NCBI GenBank assembly: GCA_024704175.1
Contig: CP085629.1
Location: 6,942,001-7,006,000 of the forward strand
Direction of reading: 5' to 3'
DNA: 64,000 nucleotides
From: Paenibacillus sp. P25
GTDB lineage: Bacteria > Bacillota > Bacilli > Paenibacillales > NBRC-103111
Each line of letters begins with the position of its first letter. Position 1 is the stretch's first letter. Below are positions 28,045-34,605 of this stretch, piece by piece. The translations under genes and the position numbers were made by a program. Under the pieces are notes generated by a model. That model saw only the letters and a program-made list of their open reading frames with translations, was not told where the DNA came from and searched no databases.

Positions 28045-28138
28045 GAATGAACCGGGATATTTTGACGGTTTTGGTGCACAATAAATCATCAATGAGTCCG
28101 GAAAATAAAGCATGCATGCTGAGCTGGAGGTAACGGAA

Positions 28139-28567
28139 ATGGATAATCATAAATCAAGCACCCTGCCTGACATCCGTCAGACGGAAGTGTTCAATGCACC
28201 GATTCAGAAGGTTTGGGACGCGGTGGCTACATCGGAAGGAATAGCGGCATGGTTCATGCCCAACGACTTTCAACCGATCGTCGGCCATGAATTTCATTTG
28301 AATGCCGGTCCGTTCGGCATGTCGCCCTGCAAAGTGACGGAAATCGATCCGCCCCGCCGTCTATCCTTCCGTTGGGGCAAGGATTGGACGCTTACGTTCG
28401 AATTGGCCGAAGTGGAAGGGAAGACGCAGTTTACGCTGATTCATTCCGGCTGGGATGCCGATACGGTCACCGAATTCGGCCAGCCGCATACGGTTGTACG
28501 CGACCAGATGAACGCAGGCTGGGGCGGGCTGGCGAAGAAGCTGGGCGCTTATGTCGAGGCGAAGTAA
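28139..28567 (+). CDS. SRPBCC (AHSA1-like) family protein
   Basis: A 142-residue START-like fold protein: RQTEVFNAPIQKVWDAVATSEGIAAWFMP at the start, then FRWGKDWTLTFELAEVEGKTQFTLIHSGW, typical of the AHSA1/YdhG-type SRPBCC family. These proteins bind hydrophobic small ligands. GGAGGT lies eight bases before 28139. Its stop overlaps the start of the ArsR gene (TAATG), so the pair is translationally coupled. The ligand may be what releases the repressor. Confidence 0.86.
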   Translation: MDNHKSSTLPDIRQTEVFNAPIQKVWDAVATSEGIAAWFMPNDFQPIVGHEFHLNAGPFGMSPCKVTEIDPPRRLSFRWGKDWTLTFELAEVEGKTQFTLIHSGWDADTVTEFGQPHTVVRDQMNAGWGGLAKKLGAYVEAK

Positions 28568-28941
28568 TGTCTGCCGCAGAACCGAAGCATGACGTCTTCC
28601 AGGCCATAGCCGATCCGACCCGGCGCAAGCCGCTGCAGCTCTTGGGCGACCAGGAAATGCCGGTTACCGTGATCAGCGGACACTTTCCGATGAGCCGGAC
28701 GGCCGTTTCCAAGCATCTGCGGATTCTGGCGGACGCGGGACTCGTTAAGGAGAGGAAGGTCGGCCGGGAAACCCGGTACCGTCTGGAGCCGGAACCGCTG
28801 CTCGAGCTGAAGCGCTGGCTCGCTTATTACGAGCGGTATTGGGAGAACAAGCTGTCCGTGCTGAAGCGCTATGTGGAGTCGGACGAAACCGCCGGGGCGG
28901 GACCTCTCGAGGTTCTCCCTGGTCCCAAGAAGGACGAATAA
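28567..28941 (+). CDS. ArsR family transcriptional regulator
   Basis: A 124-residue winged-helix repressor: HDVFQAIADPTRRKPLQLLG, then HFPMSRTAVSKHLRILADAGLVKERKVGRETRY. There is no cysteine metal site in the usual position, which fits the non-metal ArsR subgroup that accompanies SRPBCC genes. The usual RR(R)E/DIL is KPLQLL here. It probably binds the GAAACC-N4-GGTTTC palindrome inside its own promoter. Confidence 0.87.
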   Translation: MSAAEPKHDVFQAIADPTRRKPLQLLGDQEMPVTVISGHFPMSRTAVSKHLRILADAGLVKERKVGRETRYRLEPEPLLELKRWLAYYERYWENKLSVLKRYVESDETAGAGPLEVLPGPKKDE

Positions 28942-28973
28942 GGAGTGTCTTGCGGGCACTCCCTTTTTGTTTT
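28942..28973 (+). terminator. Terminator after the ArsR gene
   Basis: GGAGTG / CACTCC arms followed by CTTTTTGTTTT directly after the stop codon. Confidence 0.82.
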
Positions 28974-29087
28974 GCACTAGGCTGGCAGAGGCCGCCATTT
29001 TGACATCCTCACAGCGCGGTGTCACAATAAAAGAAGCGTGTGGCTTGAGAAACAAAGCTTCCTTTTACTAGACAGGGAGGGATGAAG

Positions 29088-29993
29088 ATGCACAGACGAA
29101 GAAGCACCAAGATCCTTCTCGCCCTCATGGTATGGATCTTAGCGGCCGGCCTTTGCCTGATCGGCGGACCTCCGAAGACTAGAGCCACCTGGATTTGGAA
29201 CTCCTCGTTGATCGCTAAGGAGGCGGACCAGATTCTCAGCTTTGCTAAGCAAAACCGGATCAATCTGATTTTCCTGCAGGTGAACCCGAAGCAGGATATT
29301 GGGGAATACCGGGCTTTTATCGGACAAGCGAACCGGGCGGGCATTGCCGTACATGCCTTGGACGGGGATCCTTCCTGGGCCAGACCCGAAAATAAACATA
29401 AAATGACCGAGCTGGTCGAGTGGGTCCGGTCCTACAACGAACAAGCGGCTCCATCGGAAAAGATCACAGGGATTCACCTCGATATGGAGCCTTACAACCA
29501 GCCTGCCTGGAATACGGACCAAAGACAGGGCATTATCGACGAGTGGCTGACCGCCATGGACGATTTCTCGGAGTTCGGCAAGAGCCTGAAAGGCGTGGAG
29601 CTGGGCGCGGATCTGCCGTTCTGGCTGGATCAGGTGCCGGTTCATCCCGCTCAGACAGCCACGACGATGAACCGCTGGATGCTGGAGAAGCTCGACTATG
29701 TCACGATCATGGCTTACCGCAACCAGGCGCTCAGCCAAGGCGGCATTGTAGATGTGGTGAAGAACGAGATGGAGACGGCCGACCGGCTGAATAAGAAGGT
29801 CATCGTGGGCATCGAGACGAACCCGACAGGAGACAGCTACACTACGTTTTATAAAAGCAACTTGAGCGACGCGGCCAAGCAGGTGCTGCTCGCGGAGCAA
29901 TCGCTAAGAGCGTATTCCTCCTACCAGGGCATTGCCGTGCATGATTACGAAGGGTGGAAATCCCTGGAGCGGCGACCGCATCAAACGGGATAG
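29088..29993 (+). CDS. Secreted TIM-barrel-like protein, unknown function
   Basis: A 301-residue protein with an N-terminal signal or anchor helix (MHRRRSTKILLALMVWILAA). The remainder looks like a beta/alpha barrel of the glycoside-hydrolase-like kind: ATWIWNSSLI, INLIFLQVNP, IAVHALDGDPSWA, ITGIHLDMEPYNQPAW, YVTIMAYRNQ and IVGIETN. The Asp/Glu pair in HLDMEP would be catalytic if it is a hydrolase. 29088 is preferred to 29082 because GGGAGG is then seven bases away. No partner genes. I do not assign a substrate. Confidence 0.72.
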   Translation: MHRRRSTKILLALMVWILAAGLCLIGGPPKTRATWIWNSSLIAKEADQILSFAKQNRINLIFLQVNPKQDIGEYRAFIGQANRAGIAVHALDGDPSWARPENKHKMTELVEWVRSYNEQAAPSEKITGIHLDMEPYNQPAWNTDQRQGIIDEWLTAMDDFSEFGKSLKGVELGADLPFWLDQVPVHPAQTATTMNRWMLEKLDYVTIMAYRNQALSQGGIVDVVKNEMETADRLNKKVIVGIETNPTGDSYTTFYKSNLSDAAKQVLLAEQSLRAYSSYQGIAVHDYEGWKSLERRPHQTG

Positions 29994-30020
29994 TTCCTAT
30001 ACAGCCCGGCTCCTTCTTGT

Positions 30021-30052
30021 TATAATGATTTAAGGGGCTTAAGGCCCCTTAA
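30021..30052 (+). promoter_or_regulatory. Extended -10 and 5' hairpin of the rlmA leader transcript
   Basis: TGTTATAAT gives an extended -10 ending at 30026; the -35 is weak. TTAAGGGGC-TTAAG-GCCCCTTAA (30030-30052) follows immediately and would fold at the very 5' end of the RNA, perhaps stabilising it. The transcript would have a leader of about 190 nt before rlmA. Confidence 0.5.
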
Positions 30053-30115
30053 TCCTTAGGATAAGCGAGGCTGTTTGATGATGATCATCCAATTCATGCG
30101 TTATCGCGGGTAAAA

Positions 30116-30222
30116 GGTACAGATGAGCTAAGCTCGGCCATTTTTAAAAGAAGAAATGGTCAGGGTTTATTTGTCTGTGCCTTTTTTCATTCCGCGACTA
30201 CGAATGAATGGGGTGCTTTTTT
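30116..30222 (+). promoter_or_regulatory. Transcription attenuator before rlmA
   Basis: Terminator arms GTGCCTTTTTTCATTC (30177-30192) and GAATGAATGGGGTGC (30202-30216) pair with G-U and one bulge, followed by six T (30217-30222). The coding GTG begins at the next base, and the ribosome site GGGGTG is in the 3' arm. GGTACAG (30116-30122) can pair with CTGTGCC (30175-30181), which overlaps the 5' arm, giving an alternative antiterminator helix. A matching element precedes the erm gene at 48426-48525. Confidence 0.78.
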
Positions 30223-30233
30223 GTGTCCAATGA
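30156..30233 (+). CDS. Putative regulatory leader peptide of rlmA
   Basis: A 25-residue open frame beginning MVRVYLSVPFFIPRL, with AGAAG upstream, running through the attenuator stem and ending after the rlmA GTG start. Its core RVYL..xFFIP recurs in the leader of the erm gene, where two compensating indels keep the frame. Stalling on this peptide in the presence of a ribosome-targeting drug would favour the antiterminator. Confidence 0.6.
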   Translation: MVRVYLSVPFFIPRLRMNGVLFCVQ

Positions 30234-31120
30234 TGAGAATAAACGGTTAACCGCAGGCCTGCTTCTGGCGAAGCATGAAGGCTTATTCCGCTGTCCGCTC
30301 TGCACAAGCCGGATGAGGGTGGCGGAGGGGAAGAGCCTGGTATGCGCCGGCGGGCACTGCTTCGATATAGCCAAGCGGGGGTATGTGAACTTACTGACGC
30401 ATGCCCTTACCACGAAATACGATAAGCGGCTCTTTGAATCGCGGGCGGCAATCAACGACGGCGGCTTCTTCGAGCCTTTGAATCGGCAAATCGGTCAATG
30501 GATGATGAGGCTGCTCGGGGCGGAGAGCGAACCGGTGCATATCCTTGATGCGGGTCGCGGGGAAGGCTCTGTGCTATCCGCCGTAGTGGGCAAGCTATCC
30601 CGGGAGACGGGGGCGAGTTCGTCAGTGTCGGCGCGGATCTCGCAAAAGAAGGGATCGCCATCGCGCCAGGAAGTACCCGGGATCTGTCTGGTGCGTTGCG
30701 GATCTCGCCAAATCGCCTTTTGCCGGCAAACGGTTCGATTTCATTCTGAACGTGCTCGCTCCGGCGGGCTATGCTGAATTTGATCGGTCGCTGAAGGATG
30801 ACGGGATCGTCATCAAGGTGATTCCAGAAAGCGGGTATTTGCAGGAACTCCGGGAGGTTTGGTACGAAGAAACAGACAAGCATGTGTATTCCAACCGGAA
30901 TACGCTGGAGCGGTTTCGTGAGCATTTTGACCTGGTGGATAGGCAGAGGGTTCATTACCGCGTGGCTGTGAACGATTCGCTGATCGAGCCTCTGGTCCGG
31001 ATGACTCCCCTGTCCTGGGGAGTGGGAGAGAAGCGTCTCCATAAGGCGCTCGGCATGAAGCTGACGGAGATCACGGTCGATTTGTCGATGGTCATAGGGA
31101 AGAAAAAGAGCCGGGGGTAA
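30223..31120 (+). CDS. rlmA: 23S rRNA (guanine-N1)-methyltransferase, RlmA family (frameshifted)
   Basis: About 299 residues. An N-terminal zinc ribbon (FRCPLCTSRM...VCAGGHCFDIAKRGYVNLL) is followed by a SAM fold with motif I ILDAGRGEGS. Family members methylate G745/G748 in 23S rRNA; the Gram-positive form confers tylosin-type resistance. GTG 30223 is preferred to ATG 30208, because GGGGTG is spaced for it. Two single bases are missing (near 30612 and 30665), and the C-terminus, LVRMTPLSWGVGEKRL, ends at 31120. Transcription is probably controlled by the attenuator ending at its start codon. Confidence 0.85.
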
Positions 31121-31147
31121 ACCCGAAGCCGGAGGAAGGAGCCGTCC

Positions 31148-31740
31148 ATGAGCGGATTATTCAATAAGTATTACGACAGGCTGATGGCGCCGCTGGAAGA
31201 CAGAGCGTTTGCCCCGATCCGCAGGCGGCTCCTTCGGAAGGCGAAAGGAACGGTGCTCGAAGTGGGTTCGGGCACCGGAATCAATTTTCCGTATTACGGG
31301 GAGGCGGACCGGGTGTTCGCGGTTGAGCCCGAGACCGTCATGCTGGAACAATCGCTCGCACGCGCAGGTTTGGCGGCCGTTCCGATCGAAGTAGTGCAGG
31401 CGGGTGCGGAGCGGTCGCCATTTCCGGCGGATTATTTTGACACGGTGGTCGGTACCTTGGTTTTTTGCACCATTCCAGATCCTCTGGCCGCAATGCATGA
31501 AATCCGCAGGGTGCTCAGGCCCGGGGGGACGGTGCTGCTGCTGGAGCATGTGAGACTGCGGCATCCCGTGTGGGGAGGCTTCAGGATACGCTGACGCCGG
31601 TATGGAAGCGGATGTGCGGCGGTCGCCACCTGAACCGGAGTACGGATGAGCTGGTCCGGGAGGCCGGATTTCGGATCACCCGTGTAGAAGGGAAGTACAA
31701 ACGGATTTTTCTTATCCTGGAAGCTGTGAACGAGAAGTAA
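31148..31740 (+). CDS. Class I SAM-dependent methyltransferase (frameshifted)
   Basis: About 198 residues of Ubi/PmtA-like methyltransferase. Motif I is VLEVGSGTGINFPYY, then VFAVEPE, FDTVVGTLVFCTIPDP and LRPGGTVLLLEHVR. A missing base near 31577 cuts the open frame at 31594; GGFQDTLTPVWKRMCGGRHLNRST and the rest continue to 31740, with the family's C-terminal pattern CGCHLNRDT-like. Substrate could be a phospholipid or small molecule. It lies 27 bases after rlmA and may share its attenuated transcript. Confidence 0.83.
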
Positions 31741-31929
31741 CAGCCGGCGGCGCTTGAAGCAAAAGCCGGGAAAAGCAGGCATAGATTCGTCCGCCGCCGC
31801 CATATCTTTAAAAATAATGGAACTTATAAATAAAATGAACAAAAAACTAGGATATTGTAAGCGCTTCATGTATACTTTCATAGACGAAGGTACCTTTGTA
31901 ATGAAACGGCCTGGAGAGGGGACTGACGC

Positions 31930-32631
31930 ATGGACATCCAGTGGATGCTATTGGGACTGGCCAAAATTATACTGATCAACATCGTACTAAGCGGGGATAA
32001 CGCGGTCGTCATCGCCTTGGCCTGCAGGAATTTGCCTAAGGAGCAGCAGAAGAAAGCGGTGGTGATCGGCAGCATGGGCGCCATCGTGCTTTGCGGGTCG
32101 TGTTAACGTTTGCAGCCGTGTGGTCGCTGCAAATTCCTTATGTGCAGATCGCCGGAGGGCTCGCTGCTTCTGTATATCGCCATCAAGCTCTTGAAGAGCG
32201 ACGGAGAGGAAGAGAAGCTGAAGTCGAGCGACCGCCTCGGCGAGGCGATCAAAACGATCGTGGTCGCCGATATCGTAATGAGCCTGGATAATGTGCTGGC
32301 CGTGGCCGGAGCGGCGAACGGGAATTTGCTGCTGATCGGACTCGGGCTTGCCATCAGCATTCCGCTGATTATCTGGGGCGACCAGTCGCTGATGCGCCTG
32401 ATGAACCGGTTCCCGGTCATCGTACTGCTGGGGGCGGGACTGCTCGGGTATACCGCAGGGGAAATGATCCTGGGCGACGAAGCCGTCGGGCATGTGTTCG
32501 AGAAGGTGTTCCCGGCGGGCCACTATATTATTCCTGCGGCACTCGCTCTGCTGGTGATTGCCGTCGGAAAGCTGACGGAACGAAGAAAGAAACGGCAAAC
32601 GGTAAATGAAGCGGAGGGGATGATCGGATGA
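31930..32631 (+). CDS. TerC family membrane protein, YjbE-like (frameshifted)
   Basis: About 234 residues with about seven helices. The TerC signature IVLSGDNAVVIALACRNLP near the N-terminus and VVADIVMSLDNVLAVAGAA in the middle carry the two conserved Asp of the metal site. TerC relatives export manganese or load metalloproteins. Two breaks occur: a missing T near 32090 and an extra G near 32166. GAGAGGGGAC precedes the ATG. Its stop overlaps the ATG of the next, HPr-like, gene. Confidence 0.84.
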
Positions 32632-32876
32632 GCGGGATCGAGACGAAAGCGATTGTAGAAATTAACCAAGCGGCCAGCCGCTTTGCATCGAGCATTGTTG
32701 TGCTGGCGAATGAGAAGCATATTGACGTTAAAAGTATACTGGGTTTAAGTTTAACGTTGTTTAATAACCAGGAGTACAAGCTGGAGATCCACGGCCCCGA
32801 CGAAACGGAGGCCAAAGCGGCCATGGCGGATGTATTCCAGAAGCATGGCCTGCGCGTAACGGTTTTGGACAACTGA
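32628..32876 (+). CDS. HPr-like protein lacking the phosphorylatable histidine
   Basis: An 82-residue protein resembling HPr/Crh from the second helix on: INQAASRFASSIVVLANEKHIDVKSILGLSLTL aligns with the region around the Ser46 site (KSI.GL). The N-terminal loop with active His15 (ARPA) is absent, so it cannot carry PTS phosphate. Crh also lacks His15, but keeps that loop. A retained Ser in VKSIL might be a kinase site. It overlaps the TerC gene by four bases (ATGA), so the two are coupled. Confidence 0.72.
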   Translation: MSGIETKAIVEINQAASRFASSIVVLANEKHIDVKSILGLSLTLFNNQEYKLEIHGPDETEAKAAMADVFQKHGLRVTVLDN

Positions 32877-32893
32877 TTCTACATCTCTGACAA

Positions 32894-32927
32894 AACAGGC
32901 TGCAGGGAAGTTAGTCCCTGCGGCCTT
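32894..32927. repeat. 34-bp stem repeat, copy 1
   Basis: GGCTGCAGGGA / TCCCTGCGGCC stem. The same 27 of 34 bases occur in inverted orientation at 34392-34425, where only the 7-nt loop differs. It lies just after the HPr-like gene and may act as a terminator. Confidence 0.55.
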
Positions 32928-33002
32928 CACCCGTTGAACGGGTAGTACAGGGTCTCACGGGTTTCCCAGGAAACGACGAAAATGGGTTTGAAATCCAAAG
33001 AA

Positions 33003-33045
33003 ACGGCGGTGCAGGGATAGCCTCCCTTGCACCGCCGCTTTTTCA
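33003..33045 (+). terminator. Terminator between the HPr-like and azoreductase genes
   Basis: ACGGCGGTGCAGGG / CCCTTGCACCGCCG arms followed by CTTTTTC. A shorter T-run on the other strand may also serve the azoreductase gene. Confidence 0.86.
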
Positions 33046-33106
33046 TTTTCGTACGTTTTCCCGGGGATTTGTTCTTGTGGATTCCGGTTCGAGAAAGACG
33101 CCCCCA

Positions 33107-33739
33107 TTAGAACCGTTTGGCAACTTCCTTAGCATGTGCGATTGCTTTTTCTTTAATAGCTGGAGCTTGCTCTAACGATGCCGTTCCTTCAACAAAAATC
33201 GCCTCAATCGATTGAATCCCATAGAATTGTAAAATCGTTTTAAGATAGCTGTATCCCATTTCAATTGGAGCAAGAGGACCTTCCGAATAAGCGGAACCGC
33301 TGGCTTGAATGTGTAAGGCTTTCTTGCCGGATAACAGACCTACAGGACCATTACTGGTATATTTGAAAGTCTTACCCGGAACTGAAGTCGCATCCGTATA
33401 TGCTTTCAAAACCGGCGGGATCGAGAAATTCCACATCGGGGAAACATAGACGTACTTATCGGCGACCACGAATTGATCGACAATCGCCCCAAGACGAGCT
33501 ACTTTTGATTTCTCGGCTTCGGACAGTTGATCGAAAGACGAACCCGACCGAAGCTTTTCCCAACCACGTAAAACGTCGGCATCGAATTGCGGAATATTCT
33601 CTTTATACAGATCCAAATGAACAACTTCATCTCTTGGATTTGCTTCACGGTACGCTTCAATAAATTCTTTGCCCACCGTAAGGCTAAAAGATTCCCGAGG
33701 ATCAAGGGGATGTGCGGTGATGTACAGTACAGTTGCCAT
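33107..33739 (-). CDS. azoR: FMN-dependent NADH-azoreductase
   Basis: A 210-residue flavodoxin-like quinone/azo reductase. [20 protein letters not shown] contacts FMN phosphate, and [17 protein letters not shown] is the AzoR signature. It reduces quinones and azo dyes with NADH and protects against electrophiles. AGAAGGGAAG precedes the ATG. It is divergent from an HxlR-type regulator with an operator-like repeat between them, as in the Bacillus yodB/azoR1 circuit. Confidence 0.9.
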   Translation of the reverse strand: MATVLYITAHPLDPRESFSLTVGKEFIEAYREANPRDEVVHLDLYKENIPQFDADVLRGWEKLRSGSSFDQLSEAEKSKVARLGAIVDQFVVADKYVYVSPMWNFSIPPVLKAYTDATSVPGKTFKYTSNGPVGLLSGKKALHIQASGSAYSEGPLAPIEMGYSYLKTILQFYGIQSIEAIFVEGTASLEQAPAIKEKAIAHAKEVAKRF

Positions 33740-33835
33740 GAATCAAAACTTCCCTTCTGTAATTAAATGAAATACACTTTCTGGGTTGATGATATAATAT
33801 ATATTTTTATTCGTGAAGTACGCACAATCATGTGG

Positions 33836-33859
33836 TATAGTATTAAAAAAGGTACTGTA
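33836..33859. promoter_or_regulatory. Putative HxlR operator in the azoR-hxlR intergenic region
   Basis: TATAGTA-N10-TACTGTA is an inverted repeat with one mismatch, overlapping a TG-extended -10 (TGTGGTATAGT) for the regulator. Arrangement and core TACT/AGTA resemble the YodB box. Inferred. Confidence 0.5.
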
Positions 33860-33873
33860 ACGGAGGCCAACGT

Positions 33874-34233
33874 ATGCAAAAGAACCCTGTCCAATGTCAA
33901 TTCGTTGCGGCACTGGATTCGATCGTGGGCAAATGGAAGCCGATTATCCTTTATCATTTGCTTCAAGGTAAGCCTTTGCGGTTCAATGAACTAAGAAGAT
34001 TGCTGCCCGATGTCACTCAGAGGATGCTTACGCTCCATCTGCGCGAATTGGAGGAGGAAGAGATCGTTAAGCGGGTCATTTATCCGCAAGTCCCGCCGAA
34101 AGTGGAATACTCCATCACGGAATACGGCATGAGCCTGTCTCCGGTTCTGGAAGCCTTACATCAATGGGGAGCGGCCCATATGGAGCGAAAGCAGCTCAGA
34201 AAGGCGAAAAATGAACAAGCAGAAACGGACTAG
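33874..34233 (+). CDS. HxlR family redox-type transcriptional regulator
   Basis: A 119-residue winged helix protein: ALDSIVGKWKPIILYHLLQGKPLRFNELRRLLPDVTQRMLTLHLRELE. A single Cys near the N-terminus (PVQCQF, residue 8) corresponds in place to the redox Cys6 of YodB. Oxidants or quinones could thus relieve repression of the divergent azoreductase. GGAGG precedes the ATG. Confidence 0.87.
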   Translation: MQKNPVQCQFVAALDSIVGKWKPIILYHLLQGKPLRFNELRRLLPDVTQRMLTLHLRELEEEEIVKRVIYPQVPPKVEYSITEYGMSLSPVLEALHQWGAAHMERKQLRKAKNEQAETD

Positions 34234-34262
34234 CGTTCGATATTACGCTAGTCCGTTTCATT
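34223..34262 (+). terminator. Terminator of the HxlR gene
   Basis: AAACGGACTAGCG / CGCTAGTCCGTTT are perfect 13-bp arms overlapping the stop codon, followed by CATT. Confidence 0.82.
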
Positions 34263-34274
34263 CTGCACCGAGTC

Positions 34275-34383
34275 ACAAAAGCAAGATTCTCCCCCTCATG
34301 GCCCCTGCTTTTGTCCTCCCCTGCCTTGCAGGCCGCGTATAACAACGAGAAACCCCGGGTCTGGATTGACCCGGGGTTTCTCG
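34275..34383. repeat. Two consecutive hairpins in a structured intergenic region
   Basis: ACAAAAGCA (34275-34283) pairs with TGCTTTTGT (34306-34314). CGAGAAACCCCGGGT / ACCCGGGGTTTCTCG (34346-34383) is a perfect 15-bp hairpin with an 8-nt loop. Neither has a T-run. With the neighbouring terminator and stem repeat, four hairpins stand in 200 bases. Confidence 0.55.
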
Positions 34384-34391
34384 ACAATCTA

Positions 34392-34425
34392 AAGGCCGCA
34401 GGGGATTGAGTCCCTGCAGCCTGTT
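34392..34425 (-). repeat. 34-bp stem repeat, copy 2 (inverted)
   Basis: On the minus strand it reads GGCTGCAGGGA-N7-CCCTGCGGCC-TTTAG, ten bases after the small peptide gene, so it may terminate that gene. Arms are identical to copy 1 at 32894-32927. Confidence 0.55.
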
Positions 34426-34434
34426 CTCCTTAAA

Positions 34435-34587
34435 TCAGTCTTTCACGCAAACTCTTTGCCAGAACCCGGAAGGCGTAGGCTGGTATTCCCAATGTCCGCC
34501 TGCGCAGCTTAATGCCGTTTCGAAGACGATAAGCTCGTGCTGAATGATTTTAGGAGCTGTGTACTGTTTTTTCTCAATCGTTTCCAT
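34435..34587 (-). CDS. Small RiPP-precursor-like peptide
   Basis: A 50-residue frame too short for usual gene callers: METIEKKQYTAPKIIQHELI, then VFETALSCAGGHWEYQPTPS and a tail GFWQRVCVKD. The N-terminal half (KK.Y.aP.I..HE.i.FET) has a leader-like amphipathic character; the C-terminal half holds two Cys, two Trp and Gly-Gly, like a core peptide. AAGGGA lies 11 bases upstream. It starts 18 bases after the large Ig-repeat gene on the same strand and is followed by a hairpin. No modifying enzyme is nearby. I do not recognise a named family with certainty. Confidence 0.6.
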   Translation of the reverse strand: METIEKKQYTAPKIIQHELIVFETALSCAGGHWEYQPTPSGFWQRVCVKD

Positions 34588-34605
34588 ATCTTGTCATCGT
34601 CCCTT

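Noticed and set aside
31857-31870. cre-like TGTAAGCGCTTCAT upstream of the TerC gene
   Set aside because: It departs from the consensus at the conserved C near the 3' end and no promoter is placed sensibly around it. Kept only as a weak possibility.
31741-31929. Possible yybP-ykoY manganese riboswitch before TerC
   Set aside because: TerC genes often have one, but I find no conserved loop sequences or two-hairpin arrangement in the 190 bases.
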